A model generated the notes under the pieces. That model had not been told where the DNA came from, ran no database searches, and was given only the letters and a program-made list of their open reading frames with translations. Below are positions 46,464-59,936 of a stretch of DNA of 64,000 nucleotides, one piece after another. This stretch comes from Batkoa obscura (Eukaryota > Entomophthoromycota > Entomophthoromycetes > Entomophthorales > Batkoaceae), in contig JASVEC010000016.1 of NCBI GenBank assembly GCA_030770535.1, positions 310,001-374,000 of the forward strand, written 5' to 3'. Position 1 is the first letter of the stretch, and each line of letters opens with the position of its first letter. The position numbers were made by a program, and so were the translations under genes.

Positions 46464-47775
46464 ATGTTTGAGTTATCTTCAGAATATAGTAATCTTGATG
46501 GTTGGATTGAGCAATTAACTGAGTGTAAACCGTTAGCTGAATCAGATGTTAAAAAATTATGTGAAATTGTAAATCTATTTTTTTCTATATTTTCTATTTT
46601 AAAATAATAACGACCAGCATCTTATTTACTTATCTTTTGATCTTAATTAATAGAATCTATTGACTAATCCCCTTCTTTTTTCGATTTTTTTAGGCGCGTG
46701 AAATATTAAGCCTTGAATCCAATGTGCAACCAGTTAAATGTCCCGTCACTGTGTGCGGTGATATCCATGGACAATTCCATGATTTAGCTGAGTTATTTAA
46801 AATTGGAGGTAATGCACCAGATACAAATTACTTATTTATGGGGGATTATGTCGATCGTGGTTATCATAGTGTTGAAACAGTCACTTTATTGATGGCTTAT
46901 AAATGCAGATATAAAGAAAGAATTACTATATTAAGAGGGAATCATGAATCCAGACAAATTACTCAAGTTTATGGGTTTTATGATGAATGTTTGAGAAAAT
47001 ATGGTAACGCTAATGTATGGAAAATGTTTACTGATTTATTCGACTATTTACCTTTAACTGCTTTAATTGAAAATCAAGTAAGTTGTGTTAAATAATTTAA
47101 TATTTAATTTAATTTAATTTAATATTATAATTAGGTATTTTGTTTACATGGTGGATTATCACCAGTTATTGATAATTTAGATCAAATCCGATCTTTAGAT
47201 CGTATTCAAGAAGTACCTCATGAAGGACCTATGTGTGATTTATTATGGTCAGATCCAGAGGATCGTACTGGATGGGGTATTTCTCCCCGTGGTGCTGGTT
47301 ATACTTTTGGTCAAGATATTTCAGAAGCGTTTAATCATACCAATGGTTTAACTTTAATTGCTAGAGCTCATCAATTGGTTATGGAAGTAAGTTAAGTTAT
47401 TTTAGTTATAAAAAGAAGAAAGAAGAATATTATTATGAAAATCAACTAAAGTTAGGACAAAATTTATTAATGTTTATTTATTTATTTATTTATTAGGGTT
47501 ATAATTGGTCCCAAGAAGGTAATGTAGTGACTATATTTTCAGCACCTAATTATTGTTATCGTTGCGGCAATCAAGCTGCAATTATGGAATTAGATGAAAA
47601 TTTAAAACATTCTTTGTAAGTTTATTTTTATTTTTTAAAACTTTTTCGAACTATATTATAAATTCCATGGTTATTAATTGTATACTTTAAATATTTAATT
47701 AGCCTCCAATATGACCCTGCTCCTCGTAAAGGCGAACCTCAAGTTACTCGTCGTACTCCCGATTATTTCTTATAA
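46464..47775 (+). CDS. Serine/threonine protein phosphatase 2A catalytic subunit
   Basis: Five exons are inferred: 46464-46568, 46694-47077, 47135-47386, 47497-47615 and 47703-47775, giving 310 aa (309 in most eukaryotes). All phosphatase motifs are present: [49 protein letters not shown] and [20 protein letters not shown]. These provide the two-metal site. The last residues RRTPDYFL form the conserved tail that is phosphorylated on Tyr and carboxymethylated on the final Leu, controlling B-subunit choice. YRCGNQAAI and the TPDYFL end separate it from PP4 and PP6. As the core enzyme with A and B subunits it acts on cell cycle and growth signalling in cytosol and nucleus. Confidence 0.97.
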
Positions 47776-48122
47776 TTGAAAGAGGAGTTCTATATGATTT
47801 TATTTTTTTTCTTGTAAGAAAGAAGTGGTGATATTGTGGCCGATAAATTTTTTATTATCCAATTTTCAATGAAACTTACTTTATTGATTTTTTTATAGTT
47901 TTTATAATTTTTTTTTGAAATTGGAAATAAGATGATTATTTCAAATTGAAGATTAATGATTTTATATTATTAAATAAATGAGTAAATAATATTATTAGAG
48001 AAATAGAAATTTATTATTAATTTTTATACAAGTTAATAAAACGAAATTCAAATCTAATATTAAAAAGCAATCAAAATTTTTTATTGTTTTCTGTTCTTCT
48101 CCTCGTCCTTCATTCATTATTA
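47776..48122. other. Convergent 3' spacer between PP2A and CFT1
   Basis: Short AT-rich spacer that must hold the 3' ends of both genes. Nothing else was recognised. Confidence 0.4.
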
Positions 48123-49026
48123 TTAAAACCAAAGTCTTTCAGCCATGGAAATAAAATATAAATCTAATAATAAAGTTTGTTTATCAGCCCCCAAAAAAGC
48201 AGCAATATTATTAATAGCTGAAATAGGTAAATTAAGAAATTGATTTAATAAATCCCCATCTAAAAAACCTTTTAAGGGATTTCTTTTTAATCGATAGTTA
48301 TTGGAAATTAATCTAATATAAAATTAAAATGTAAATAAAAATTGAATTAAATATTGAATTAATTGATGAATTATTGTTATTACCTATAAGCTCTTGTATT
48401 TAAGCCAGCTAAATTTTGTATATTACTAATTAAACTATTTTGTAATAATTGTAATCTTCGAAATCTTAATTCATCAATAGGTAATATCATTATGATGGAT
48501 CCATCTAAAGAACCTATATAAAGATAAAATTATTTTGTATTCTTATATTATATTAAGATATATTATTATACTATTACAGTAATAATCTATTCTATTATCA
48601 TTATTATTTACCTCCTAAATTAAAATAAGTTTGTTGCTCTACATTAAATGGTAATATAATCCAATTATTAACTGATTTATGTAAATTAATATCACATTGA
48701 TAAATTAATTTCTGTCCATTGAACGATTGTAAATCTAAATTAAACATCAAGTATTATTAATAAAATTAATACATTAAAATATTATATATTATTATTATAT
48801 TATGTATTATAAATTGTAACTATAAATTAATTAAAATAAAACTTACCATTTGGTGAATAAGTCATAATAAACGTATTACCCCCTTGATCATTTAGTAAAA
48901 ATGATAAATTGTTTTGATAAATTAAAAACTGTGTAGAAATGGATGGTACTGCATTAAAATCTTTGCCTAATAATTTTAAAATTGGAGGTTCTTCCTATTA
49001 AAATTAAAAAACATTAATATCATATA

Positions 49027-49076
<50 letters not shown>

Positions 49077-52000
49077 TATTTTATATTCTATTTTATATTC
49101 TATTTTATATTCTATTTTACTTACTTGAAATCCAATAAACCAGATGGATTTGTAAGCATCTCCAACCAATATGAAATTTTTAATAGTAGTAATTGTGTTC
49201 ACATAAATTTGAACATCTAAAAACGCAACACCATCTAAAGAATCCCCTTCTTTTAAAGATCGGATAATTACCTAAAATAAGTAAATAAAAAATAAATAAA
49301 TAAATATATTATATTATATTATATTATATTAACAAAATAATTTTTTAATATTAAATATTACCTTACTTCCTATACAAGTAACTAAATATCCATTTAATCC
49401 ATGAATAGCTGATACAGTACCTTTGACTTCTTCCATAATTAATAATTTTAATTTATGATTAGTAAATGGATTATCAATCTCTGGTACTACTTCAATAATA
49501 TCAAACAAATAAATCCTTCCTTTAATACTTGTTTCTTCTCCATGATAAAAAGAAGTAGTAATAGCAACAAATGTTTTTCTAGCTTGAAATTGAGTATCCA
49601 TATCTACGATTTTACAATCTGTAACATGTTCATCTAATTCAAATTTATAATTATCGATGAATTCCCATTTAACCGGTGAAATTAATTCTAAGCTAAACTG
49701 TTCTACTTTGGGCATAATTGGTGGAGGGAATAAAGAATAAGGATTAGGTTCTTCATTTTCATTTAGAGATTTCAAATAATTTTCATAATCTTTTGTATAA
49801 TCTCTTAAGTTGGATTGAATTAATACATATTGTTTTGATATGGAATGATATTCTATAAAATGAGGTGTTGTTGATATTTCTTTTTTTATTAATCCCCATT
49901 CTAATTCAAAGTTATAATTTAAATCCATTTGATTTAGTTTCAATTCATTATTTTCATTAAAATAAATTAATCCATGTTCACAATCACGATGATGAAATGG
50001 TATTATACTTTGCAATTTATTATCTAATTCAATATTATATGTTTGTAAAATATTATGTTCATTATTAATCACCATTTTACTCTTTTCTCCTGAAATTAAT
50101 ATACCTGAATAATTATTAATATTCTCAAAATATCTTAATTTAGAATAAATTGTATCTGCAATTTCATCATCATTTTCGATTTTCCTTCTCTTATTTTGAT
50201 TATTTGTTTTCTTTTTTTCTTCTTTTTCTGATTGATTATTATTGTTATTAGTCATTTGCTTATAACTAACATCCTTTAATAAAACTCTATTAAATTTAAT
50301 AGCTAATCGATTGTTATTCAAATTTTCCTTATTATTAATAATATTATAATCTAATAATATTTCATAAATTATAATTTCTTCGATATCATTTAATAATACT
50401 AAATAAATATTATTAAATACTTTATCTTGTCCAAAATGATAAATCCCAATTTCTTGAATTTTTGTCTCATAATTTTCAATTTCTTGTAAATTGTTATTAT
50501 TGTTATTATTATCTTCTACTATTTCTTCAATAAATCCATTTTGATATTGATTATTATTATTATTATTATTATTTTGATGTTGAATATTAATTTGATTTCT
50601 ACCATGACTATTAATTAAATTAAAATGTTTTTCTTCATCAGCTAAATCATCTGAAAACAACCAATTAAAATTATCCATTTTCTTAATAGAATAAACCATA
50701 GTTAATTTTGGTAATAAATAAATCTCCAAGTCACCCGAAACTCTTAATAATACTAATAGATATTTAGTTTCACTTTTTTTCTTTAACTTTTTAAATTTTA
50801 ACTCATTTTCTCTCTCTTCTTTATCTTCTAAATTTAAATTTTCTTCTTGTAATAAGTCCTTTTCTTTTTCCCCATACAAATCTTCATCATTTTCAAAATT
50901 TTCGCTCACTTCTTCGATTGTTTCCATAATAACCTCTTTACTTTTATAAATTTCATTTAAATCTTCCATTTCATTGCCAAATTTAAATCCATTTCGTTCA
51001 TCTTTATAAATAAAACTGCTTGCAATTTTAGCAATCTAAATAAAACAGAATTGTATTAAATAATTAACTCATAATTGCTTGATTATTATCTTAATGCTTA
51101 CATTAATTTCTTCTTCATTATCTTCAATTGAAATAATATCAATCTTATTTAATTGTTTTTGAATTTCAAATAAACTAATACTATCATCTCCTCTTCTTAA
51201 TAATAAATAAGGTTCAGTAACTAAAGCCCAAGTAACCCATTGAGATGTTCTTCTATTTGTTGCTAATGTTCGACTAAATAATTGTTTACCATCTAATAAA
51301 AGAAATATCGATTAATATTAATACAATACATAGAGTATATATGTTATCATTATTATTGTTCTATTTGTTTTCTTACCTCCATCTACAATTCTAACACCAG
51401 TTTTGTAAACTTGAATATAAGCATTCAATTGTTTTAATGTACCAATATAAATTGTTGGTCCAGTTGTAAAAAAACTAGTATTTTCTACTTGCTGTAACTC
51501 ATTTCCTGCTTTTAAAATCTAAATTAAATTAAATTAAATAAAGATGAGTAAAAAAGGCAAATATAAATATAGATAGTTTGATATTTATAATATTATATTA
51601 GCATTATGTTAATATTATGATGAATTAAACTTACCAACGTTGAATTTTGTTTGGATATAATTAGAAATTGATCAAATAGATGCGAATTTAATTTTAAACT
51701 CCATAAATTATCACAATTTTCCATTGAATAGGTTAATAATTGTTTAAATCTTAAATTTTTCTATATAAAAAAAGAAATTAAAATAAAAAGAAACTAAAAT
51801 AAATTAACAAAAATACATGAAGTATTGAAATAGAGCCATAAGGTTCATGTCCTGAACAAATTACTAAATCATTATGTTTTAATTTAGTAGTAGGATTATC
51901 TTGTTGCTAATAATTACACAAATAATTAATAAAATAAAAATAATAAATAGGATAAGATAATTTAATATTCAACTTACTTCATATTCCCAATTATATTCAG

Positions 52001-52773
52001 AAGAACCAAAGCATAGTTTAGTAATTGGTGATATATTAATAAAAGTATGTAATAATTCCATTTTATAATGTTGACTTTGTACATTAATTAATGGGTTTTT
52101 CTTTTTCAAATTTTTATTCTTCTTTTTCTTCTCATTCTCGTTTGAGTCCTCATTTTCAATTTCATTTTCCTCCTGCTGATAAAAATCAGGAATAATATCA
52201 AATACATCCGATTGATAAGGGGGTAACATATTTTCTTCTAAATTAACTTTAAGCAATATTGAATCATTAAACAAAGAACCAAGAAATAAAGTGTATTGAT
52301 TTAATTTTGTAATATTATTAGTTAATATAGAATTCCCAATTAACATCAAATTAACAAAATTAATCCTCTTTCCATCTAATTTCCAATATAAAATAGCCAA
52401 TTTCCCATTTTTTAAACTCATTAATATTTCTTGAGAATTAATAAAACAATAATGACTTTTTTCTAATGTTATTAATAAACTCATATTTTTATGATATTCA
52501 ATATCTGATACTCTTGACGATAATGTATTAATACTTATATTATATTGATTACTTCCCTGATTTCCATAGATAATAGAAGTACTATTAATAATCAAAAACC
52601 CATATGTTGGTTTAGGTAAACTTATCAAATATAAACTATCACTTGGTAAATTTTCCATTCGATAAATGATTGGATAAGTTTGATGACTTATATCTAAAGA
52701 TAATACCATTATACTTATGTTATCTGGTTTATATGGATTTCTATAAAAGTCATCAATATTACAAATTATTCTA

Positions 52774-52804
<31 letters not shown>

Positions 52805-53755
52805 CGCTATAAGTTACACTTGATTCATACAATACAGCTAACGTAGGTGAAAAATAACCATGTAAAAAAGTAGTGTCAATAACTGATTTTAATTTCGGCT
52901 CTACTTTAGCTAAATCTATAATAAAACTTGGAAGATAAGGTTGTTGACTAAAGAATAATAGAATAATTAATATATTGATTAAAATAGCATTATAATATGT
53001 ATAATATTATTAGCTTACATGTTTTGTTCCATTTCGGTTAAAAATAATTCTTCTTTTTGTCTCATTGGTAAGATGGCTAATTGTGTATCATAAAAATTTA
53101 AGGCTACACAACGTTGCCCTGGATCCACTCGAATTACACTTTTATAATGATTGTTGATAAAATTTTTCTATGAAATTTAGTTAATTCTTATCTATATTTT
53201 TAATTTGTTAATAAAAACTTACCTTCAATTCATCACGTTCATAATAATGAATAGAAACAGTAATAAATTTATTATAATTTAAATGATATTCTAAAATGGA
53301 TAACTAAATAATTATGTTATTATTTTTATTATTATTTTTATTATTTTTATTATTAAATATTACTTTAGCATCTTTGAAAGAAATTAATAAATAATCCAGA
53401 TTATTGGAGTTAGTTGGTATTTTGATTGTATCTATTGAGTCTACTTCACCAACTAATATAGTTTGATAGATTAACTTTACTTTTTCAATACCCTAATAAA
53501 ATAAATAAAATAAAGAATAAAAATATTAGTAATTATTAATAAATTATATAGAATTATAATATATAATAATATCATTCTATTTTAATATATTAAATAGTTA
53601 AGTCAACTTACCATTTCATTTTTCCTTACATTAAATAATTGTAAATAATTTTTACGAATCAAAACCAAATCATTACCATAAAATGCAGTAAATTTACCGC
53701 TACAACTATGAGTAACACAGCTTGGCTTTATTATTTCTTTCGTTATTGGATACAT
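48123..53755 (-). CDS. CFT1: Cleavage and polyadenylation factor subunit Cft1/CPSF160
   Basis: Sixteen exons are inferred: 53755-53612, 53492-53364, 53303-53223, 53167-53019, 52947-52804, 52740-51978, 51906-51817, 51760-51635, 51518-51377, 51292-51102, 51035-49362, 49271-49125, 48994-48847, 48734-48612, 48513-48384 and 48312-48123. They give 1456 aa in frame. The N-terminus (MYPITKEIIKPSCVTHSCSG, NDLVLIRKNYLQLF), AKLSILEYHLN, IRVDPGQRCVALNFYDTQLA and DLVICSGHEPYGSISIL are typical of the MMS1/CPSF-A beta-propellers. YLVTCIGSKVIIRSL, DLQSFNGQKL and the ending LNTRAYRLISN to LDGDLLNQFLNLP match the C-terminal propeller of Cft1. It scaffolds recognition of the poly(A) signal. Lys/Asn/Glu-rich inserts interrupt the propellers. 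It starts 365 bases from NECAP in the opposite direction. Confidence 0.93.
49027..49119. repeat. Compound microsatellite in a CFT1 intron
   Basis: About 16 TTA units (49027-49074) run into about four copies of a 12-base unit CTATTTTATATT (49076-49119), inside the intron between exons 12 and 13 of CFT1, ending close to the donor side. Confidence 0.9.
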
Positions 53756-54120
53756 TTATTTTATTTTATAACTATTTAAAAGGTAATATTTACTTTTAAT
53801 AAAAATAAAGTAGAAAATTAGATGATTTGGTCTACTTTTTAAATATTAGAAGTAGCCAATAAGATAGCCAAGTTGAACAGTATGGGGACGTATTTTTGAT
53901 TAAGAATTTTACCAACTATTCTACTCAAATAGCGCTTAAAAGATGGAAAAAGTGATGAAATCAAAAAAACATTCACATATGTATGACAAATGACAAATGG
54001 CAAATGAAAGTTATTGCTGAGGTGTCAATTAAAAAAAGTAAAAATAGTAGGAAATCAAGTTACTTTTTTTAACAATATAACAATCCCATTTAAAATATAC
54101 CAATATATTAATTCAAGAAA
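53756..54120. promoter_or_regulatory. Bidirectional upstream region of CFT1 and NECAP, carrying a MITE
   Basis: 365 bases between two divergent start codons. More than a quarter is MITE copy 11. A short direct repeat TGACAAATGACAAATGGCAA lies just after the MITE near 53983. Promoter function is inferred from position. Confidence 0.6.
53880..53980 (+). mobile_element. MITE copy 11 (ATATGGGG family)
   Basis: Plus orientation; ends GTATGGGGACG and CATTCACATAT. At this copy the left flank is GTA rather than ATA, so only TA is common to both sides. This favours a TA target over ATAT. Confidence 0.86.
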
Positions 54121-55258
54121 ATGGAAAATTATGAAACTGTATTATTAGTAATCTCCCAATGTTTTGGTAACTCGATACATTCTCAGTCTTACTATTTAAT
54201 CCAAAAATTAACTATTTTATTATCATAGTTTATCAAATCCCTCCATTGATCCGAAGTGAAGGACATCGGTAAAAAATCAATTTTCAATTCTCATAAATAT
54301 TAACAAAAAACTAATCAAACTATTTAATTACTAATAATATCTAGAGCCAGCAATTGGAATGTGGAAAATTTTTTATGGAAAGGACGATTAAGGATTTGTA
54401 ATATCAATGAACAATTAACTATTAAATTAGAAGATAGTATTACCGGTAAGTTTATACCCAATTTATTTAAATTTTGAAAAAAACGAACACAAAAAATAAA
54501 CTATTAATATTAACACTCTATAATTTTCTAGGTGATCTATTTGCTGCATGTCCTTATGATGATAAAGGTTTAGCTGTTGAGCAAGTATTAGACTCCAGTC
54601 GATATTTTGTTATTCGAGTCGAAGATCAAGGAAGACATGCTTATTTAGGTCTTGGATTTGAAGATCGATCTGAAGCTTTTGATTTTAATGTTACTTTACA
54701 AGATTTTATTAGGTAATATTATTTTGAATTTATTTCTTAAATATTTTTACAAGACTTATAAAAGTAAAAATTTAGAACAATAATGTTAACTAATTAATGA
54801 TTTGTTTTTAGACATAAAACTAATGAGACTGAAGATAAAGCTTTAAATCTACCTGCTGTGGATTATTCTTTAAAAGAAGGGCAGACGATCTCGTTGAATT
54901 TATCAGGAAAGGTAAGTGCTATTTGTATTAATAATAAGTCTATTTATTTATTTATTTATTTATTTGTGTTTTTTATCTGCTAGTTAGCTAAAGGCAAACC
55001 GAGTACTACAAGTAAGTCCATATATAACAAATAACCCACTATTTTTAATATAAAAATTTACTTTTACTTTTATTAGATAATGAAAGCTTTTGTAATGATA
55101 ATACTAGTAATTTTATTATACCCCCACCACCTAAATCAACAGTAGTTAAACCTAACACAAACAATAATACTAATGAGGATTTTGGTAATTTTCAAGAAGC
55201 TGATGAGAATGAAAATGACTTAAAACAAGATTCCTTTGAAGGTTGGGCTAAGTTTTAA
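54121..55258 (+). CDS. NECAP-like adaptin ear-binding clathrin-coat protein
   Basis: Seven exons are inferred: 54121-54166, 54229-54268, 54345-54445, 54532-54712, 54812-54911, 54984-55011 and 55077-55258, giving 225 aa. Residues 1-150 are the PHear domain: [73 protein letters not shown] and [17 protein letters not shown]. These follow animal NECAP1/2 closely. The C-terminal tail is disordered with PPPPK, a DFGNFQEA segment and the terminal WAKF, a WxxF motif that binds the AP-2/AP-1 ear. NECAPs regulate AP-2 clustering and uncoating at clathrin-coated pits. The length matches the family (about 240). Introns of 50-100 nt are at safe GT-AG sites. Confidence 0.92.
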
Positions 55259-57277
55259 AACAGACTTGGAAGAGGTTATTTTTGATTATTAAAGTTCTAA
55301 TTTAATATTGTATTATATTGGAGAAACCGATTTTTGTTATTATTGAAAATTTTTAGTTGATAATAACAAAATCTACATTAATTCATTTATATTTAATTAG
55401 TAATTTTAATTGAGTTTTCATAAATTAGTTATAATATAGATTATAAGAAGTTTCATTTCATTCAATATAGCCTTTAAGTATCAATAAAAATTCAACTAAA
55501 TTAATTTATATTTCTAAACACTGAGTTTTTATCACTACAATTGATACTATCTATTAATATTAGTTGATAAAAATTTCAACAGTTAGACTTGAGAATCAAT
55601 AATTTATTGTATCATTGATTAATATACATATCTATAATTTATTTTTATTTAGTAAAAATTTAGCCCATAATAAGATTAACTAGAAAAATTTGAAAAATAA
55701 ATATTTAAGGAATTTAATTTATTAATAAAATTTGAAAAGGAAAAACAAGTAAATTGAAGTTAAAAAATTTCGTATACTAAACTAAAACTGAACAAAATAT
55801 TTAAAATTTTACTAAACCTTTAAGTTCTTGTAACATCAAAGAACAGAAGAAAAGTAACTTTAATGAAGCCTATACAAACAAATCAAATAAGTGAATAAAT
55901 AAGGTCCCTTCAATCATTCAATTGACTACCTTTTCAATATTATCAATTCAAAGCTTGGTTCTTCAAACTAGAATTAAGGGAATAGTGATCAGTATTTGTT
56001 TGACACCACAAATAATCTTAATCAAACTGTTTTTACTAAAAACTTAAAAGATAGCTGATAATATCTATATAGACAAAAAGCTGTTCAATGGGCATTGGTT
56101 TTATACGTTCCAGTTTCAAGTTGAACTTCAGAAAAGGTTAAAAAAGTGTATAAATTTATTGAAACGACATCTTTTGATTTTTTATTAAGTGATTAAAAGT
56201 GAATTTATTCTAAAAAGCAAATTCTAATACACAAATTAAATTCCCATTAAAGAGCCTTTTTTACTGAAGGGATAAGATTCTGAACTTTGAGTGAAGTTAA
56301 AAAAGTAACTTATTCTAACATTTAGAGCTAACTAGAATAAACAAAGTTGAGTTCCTAATTTAAATGTTCATCAGTTAGAATATTTGGTTGAAAATAGCAT
56401 TACTGATATTTGGATCCACTTTGGTTATAGAAGGACAGTCGATACTTTATTATCAAAAGTTGGAATTAAGTTTAAAGCTTCATTAAAAAAGTAGAAGGAT
56501 TTGAAAATCTTTATAAAGATCACTCTTTAAGTGATGCACTTGGTACATTAGCTTCGATCGAACCCAAAAAAGCTATTAATTTAAGCAAAGATAGAATCAA
56601 GTTATCCACTTAACGTGAGTCAAGAGTAGAAGATGTTACTTTTATCGAATTGTTTAATTCTTAGACATTGATAATATCTTGTGTTGTCAATAATAGAGAT
56701 GTTTCACCACTATTTCCACTTTGTAGTTTTGGTCATTCTCAATATCCTAATTAAATACTTTTAAAAATGATATTACAACCATTTACAAAGCTAACACTTT
56801 AGAAGACCATAGCTGTCCTTTGTCTAATAAATGCCTATTAAATTATTCTGATCACTCAACTTATTATAATGACGAAGTTAACATAATGTATTAATTTATA
56901 ATTAACTAGTCCAAAATATTTATTATAGCATTATGTAAATTTATAGTCTAAATAAAGTGAAAAATTGTAGAATGTAAATCTTTTTATTTTTATCTATAAA
57001 GCCTGTTAGTCGTTGATTTATTTTAAATAAAAACATAGTTATATATATATGTTATATTATTGTATATTATTTAAACAGTAGAGTTAGATGTTTACTAGCT
57101 ATAAAAATCAAAATTAAAAAGAACATTAAAGTATAAAATTAAAACAAATTATTAGTAAATTATTTTTTATTCGGTGAATTGTGACAAGATATTATATATT
57201 ATAGAATTCACAAAAAGTTTTATTAATTGAATTTTAACAAATTAATAAAAATTGATATTTATATGGTATAGTTAATT
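55259..57277. other. Gene-poor region
   Basis: No intact gene. Contains the coding relic described separately at 55975-56890. Confidence 0.45.
55975..56890 (+). pseudogene. Relic of an unidentified protein-coding gene
   Basis: Three protein-like pieces lie in order on the plus strand: DQYLFDTTNNLNQTVFTKNL near 55990, a longer part around 56490-56750 (FENLYKDHSLSDALGTLASI; RVEDVTFIELFNS; NNRDVSPLFPLCSFGHSQYP), and an end near 56790-56880 (TLEDHSCPLSNKCLLNYSDH). Separating stops are mostly TAA or TAG where a Gln codon would fit. The composition is unlike the spacers around it. No family is recognised. A degraded host gene is the likeliest reading. Confidence 0.35.
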
Positions 57278-57382
57278 ATATGGGGATATCTTTTTTAATT
57301 AGAAAATTTAATATCATTTCTCCCTTCGATAACTTCGAAAAATGGAAAAAAGCGATCAAACTATAAAAAAATACTCTCATAT
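57278..57382 (+). mobile_element. MITE copy 12, diverged
   Basis: ATATGGGGATATC at the left, TACTCTCATAT at the right, and AAAATGGAAAAAAGCGATCAAA inside. The rest is poorly conserved, so this is probably the oldest copy or a subfamily member. Confidence 0.65.
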
Positions 57383-59936
57383 GTTTTTTTCTCTTTATTT
57401 CCTTTTCTCAATATTCAAAGACTACAGAAGCTTTTTGTTTTTATTAATATACATTAGAGATCAAACAATGTAAAGAAATTTATTGAGACTTGAAGTCGAT
57501 GAACGGATGTTATGCAGAAAAAGCAATAACTTGTCCACCGTTGGATGTTTAAAATCAGATAATCCTAGGCCTAGGAGTATAATAAAGTTTGTTGTTATTG
57601 GTCATTCTGGATAAAGAGAACCTGGTTTTGGTAAGGACAAGGTTAAATCCTTTCTTTATTTTTGATATAAAAACGTTTATAAACTTAGCTCTAATTTTTA
57701 AAAATCATAACTTATTATTGCTTAACTGAAATTAGCCATAAAAATTAAACTGATAGTTATTAGTACACCGTTAAAATACAAATGTTTAGTGATTAACTGC
57801 TCATTTTAAATTAGAATTTTAAGTATTCAGTTGTAAATTACCATAACAGACAAATTATTGGTGATAAAAAGTACCACTAGTCACTACATGCTTGTAACAG
57901 TTATACTAACCGGACCTTTAACTTTACCCATATCAATTTTAAATGTTAATATTAATCAATGTTTTGTCAATATTTATCTAATAAAGCTATAATACGATAC
58001 AATAGAACCTAAAACTTAAGACCTAAAATATTATACAAAGTAGTATTCTTATTCAATATTACTGAAGTTATAAAAAATAAACCAACTATCTTGTACTATT
58101 AAGTATAAAATTCAAATAGTAATGTAGCTGTTACACTTTTATTGCGACCTAATTAACTATTCACTTTAAAACAAACCTAATTTAAAATGTAAGATTATGT
58201 TTGAAAAAAACTAAACAGACAAATAGCTGGAACTAAAAATTATTACAAATTAAATCACAGTAGAACTATGTAGCATTTGAAATAAAATTAAGTTGCTTTA
58301 ATCGAAATAGAGTTGTAGTTCTAATTATTTTTATTTATAAATAGATTTGAAATAAAGAATAATTAGTTATTTAACTCGATCAAAATCTAAGAATATTTTT
58401 TTGTCCGGGGATGTAACCAGGGAACTTATGATAACATCACATCATGAATTATTAAGGTAAATAAAAGTGCCACCAGAATTTTATATAAAAATTGAAAATT
58501 CATTAAAAATTTGTTTTACAAAGTTACTATTTTTAAAGTTAATGTTTTCAAAATTAATTTAAACTAAGGTGTTTACTGCTTTTTATGTTTAGATATTTGA
58601 TTAAAAAAGTCCATAAGGTTTGTATATTATTGACAAATTTCATTTACATTTATCCGAAAGAACTTTTCATTATATTGTACTAGATATTTAAAGTCTATTT
58701 TTATCTAATTCTATTCATTAATAATCATAATTGTTAAAAATACAAGTGTCAAATTACCTCATTATTTATTATTACTTTAAAAAAAAGATAAAATAAAAAT
58801 CAATTTGCTCATTCAAAAACAAAATCTTTATAGTATATGAAGAAATAAAGTTAAATACAAGTGACAGACTTAAAGTTAATTTTGTTTCATTTTATAGCTT
58901 TGTGTGTAGCCTTTCCTAAGAATGAATTTATAACGTTGTTATGAGTATTGCTATCGTTATCAAAATTTTTCCTATTTGTGGTTGGTTGCAACAAGTGGAA
59001 TAATTTCTACTATTTAATGGGTTGAGAACCCTGTTTTAAAAAATCCTTGCGTCTTAATTTTAGAACAATTTATTTAAATACTACTGTATAATGATTTATA
59101 AATATGATTTTATTATGAAAATTGGAAAAACAAAAGAATAAAATAAAATAATAAGAGTTAATGCTTTCAACCCTTACTATCTATTATAATATCACAAAGT
59201 AATTATTTATGGACAGATTTACTTGATGAACCCATATTATCCTCTTATCTTATTAATTTTCATAACTGAAATATTATTGGATTGGAAAGAATTCTAGTAA
59301 CACACAATTAATTAAAGCAGAGTCTCTTTGAACATTAATTAGCCCATATTTCCCATAAGTTCACGTGCAATAAGTTCAATTTTTCAGACCCTAATTTTAA
59401 AGAAAATTCCATAAGCAATATTCTGTGATTAATTTTGAGTTAAAATGATTAATATTAAAACAATTAATATTAAATTGAAATGATTAATATAAAGTTAGAT
59501 TAAATAAATATATTAATCAATTTAATATATGAAAATATCAATGATTAATATTATATATTTTTTAATATGCTCATTTTATTCTTTTTATCGGTGATTTTAA
59601 GACTTAAATATTGATTAAGGAGTGGTTCGAAAGTTATGCACATCCTTCAAATTTCCATTTCCATCTTTTTATTTAGAATCTGAGCATACATTATTGGCTT
59701 AAAGCTTAAATCATGATTAAATTCTAACCGAGCTTAAAAAATAATGGAATTACCCTCTATAGACATTTCTTGGTGCCCCATTTCTCCGCAGTTTGATTAG
59801 AATTTATTTGGCTTTATAAACCACACCAAATAAACAAAAGTTTTCTTTTTTATCTTTCTTCAACTCATTAATTTGATCCATTTTCTATCTTTTAACTAAT
59901 CCAGTAGAAACTAATTTTAATTTTATTATTTAAGCG
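57383..59936. other. Gene-poor region upstream of the PH-domain gene
   Basis: No intact gene in 2.5 kb. Around 57495-57650 a short coding-like piece reads LEVDERMLCRKSNNLSTVG then IIKFVVIGHSG, possibly a remnant of a P-loop protein, but too short to name. The last 100 bases are pyrimidine-rich and lead to the start at 59937. Confidence 0.4.
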
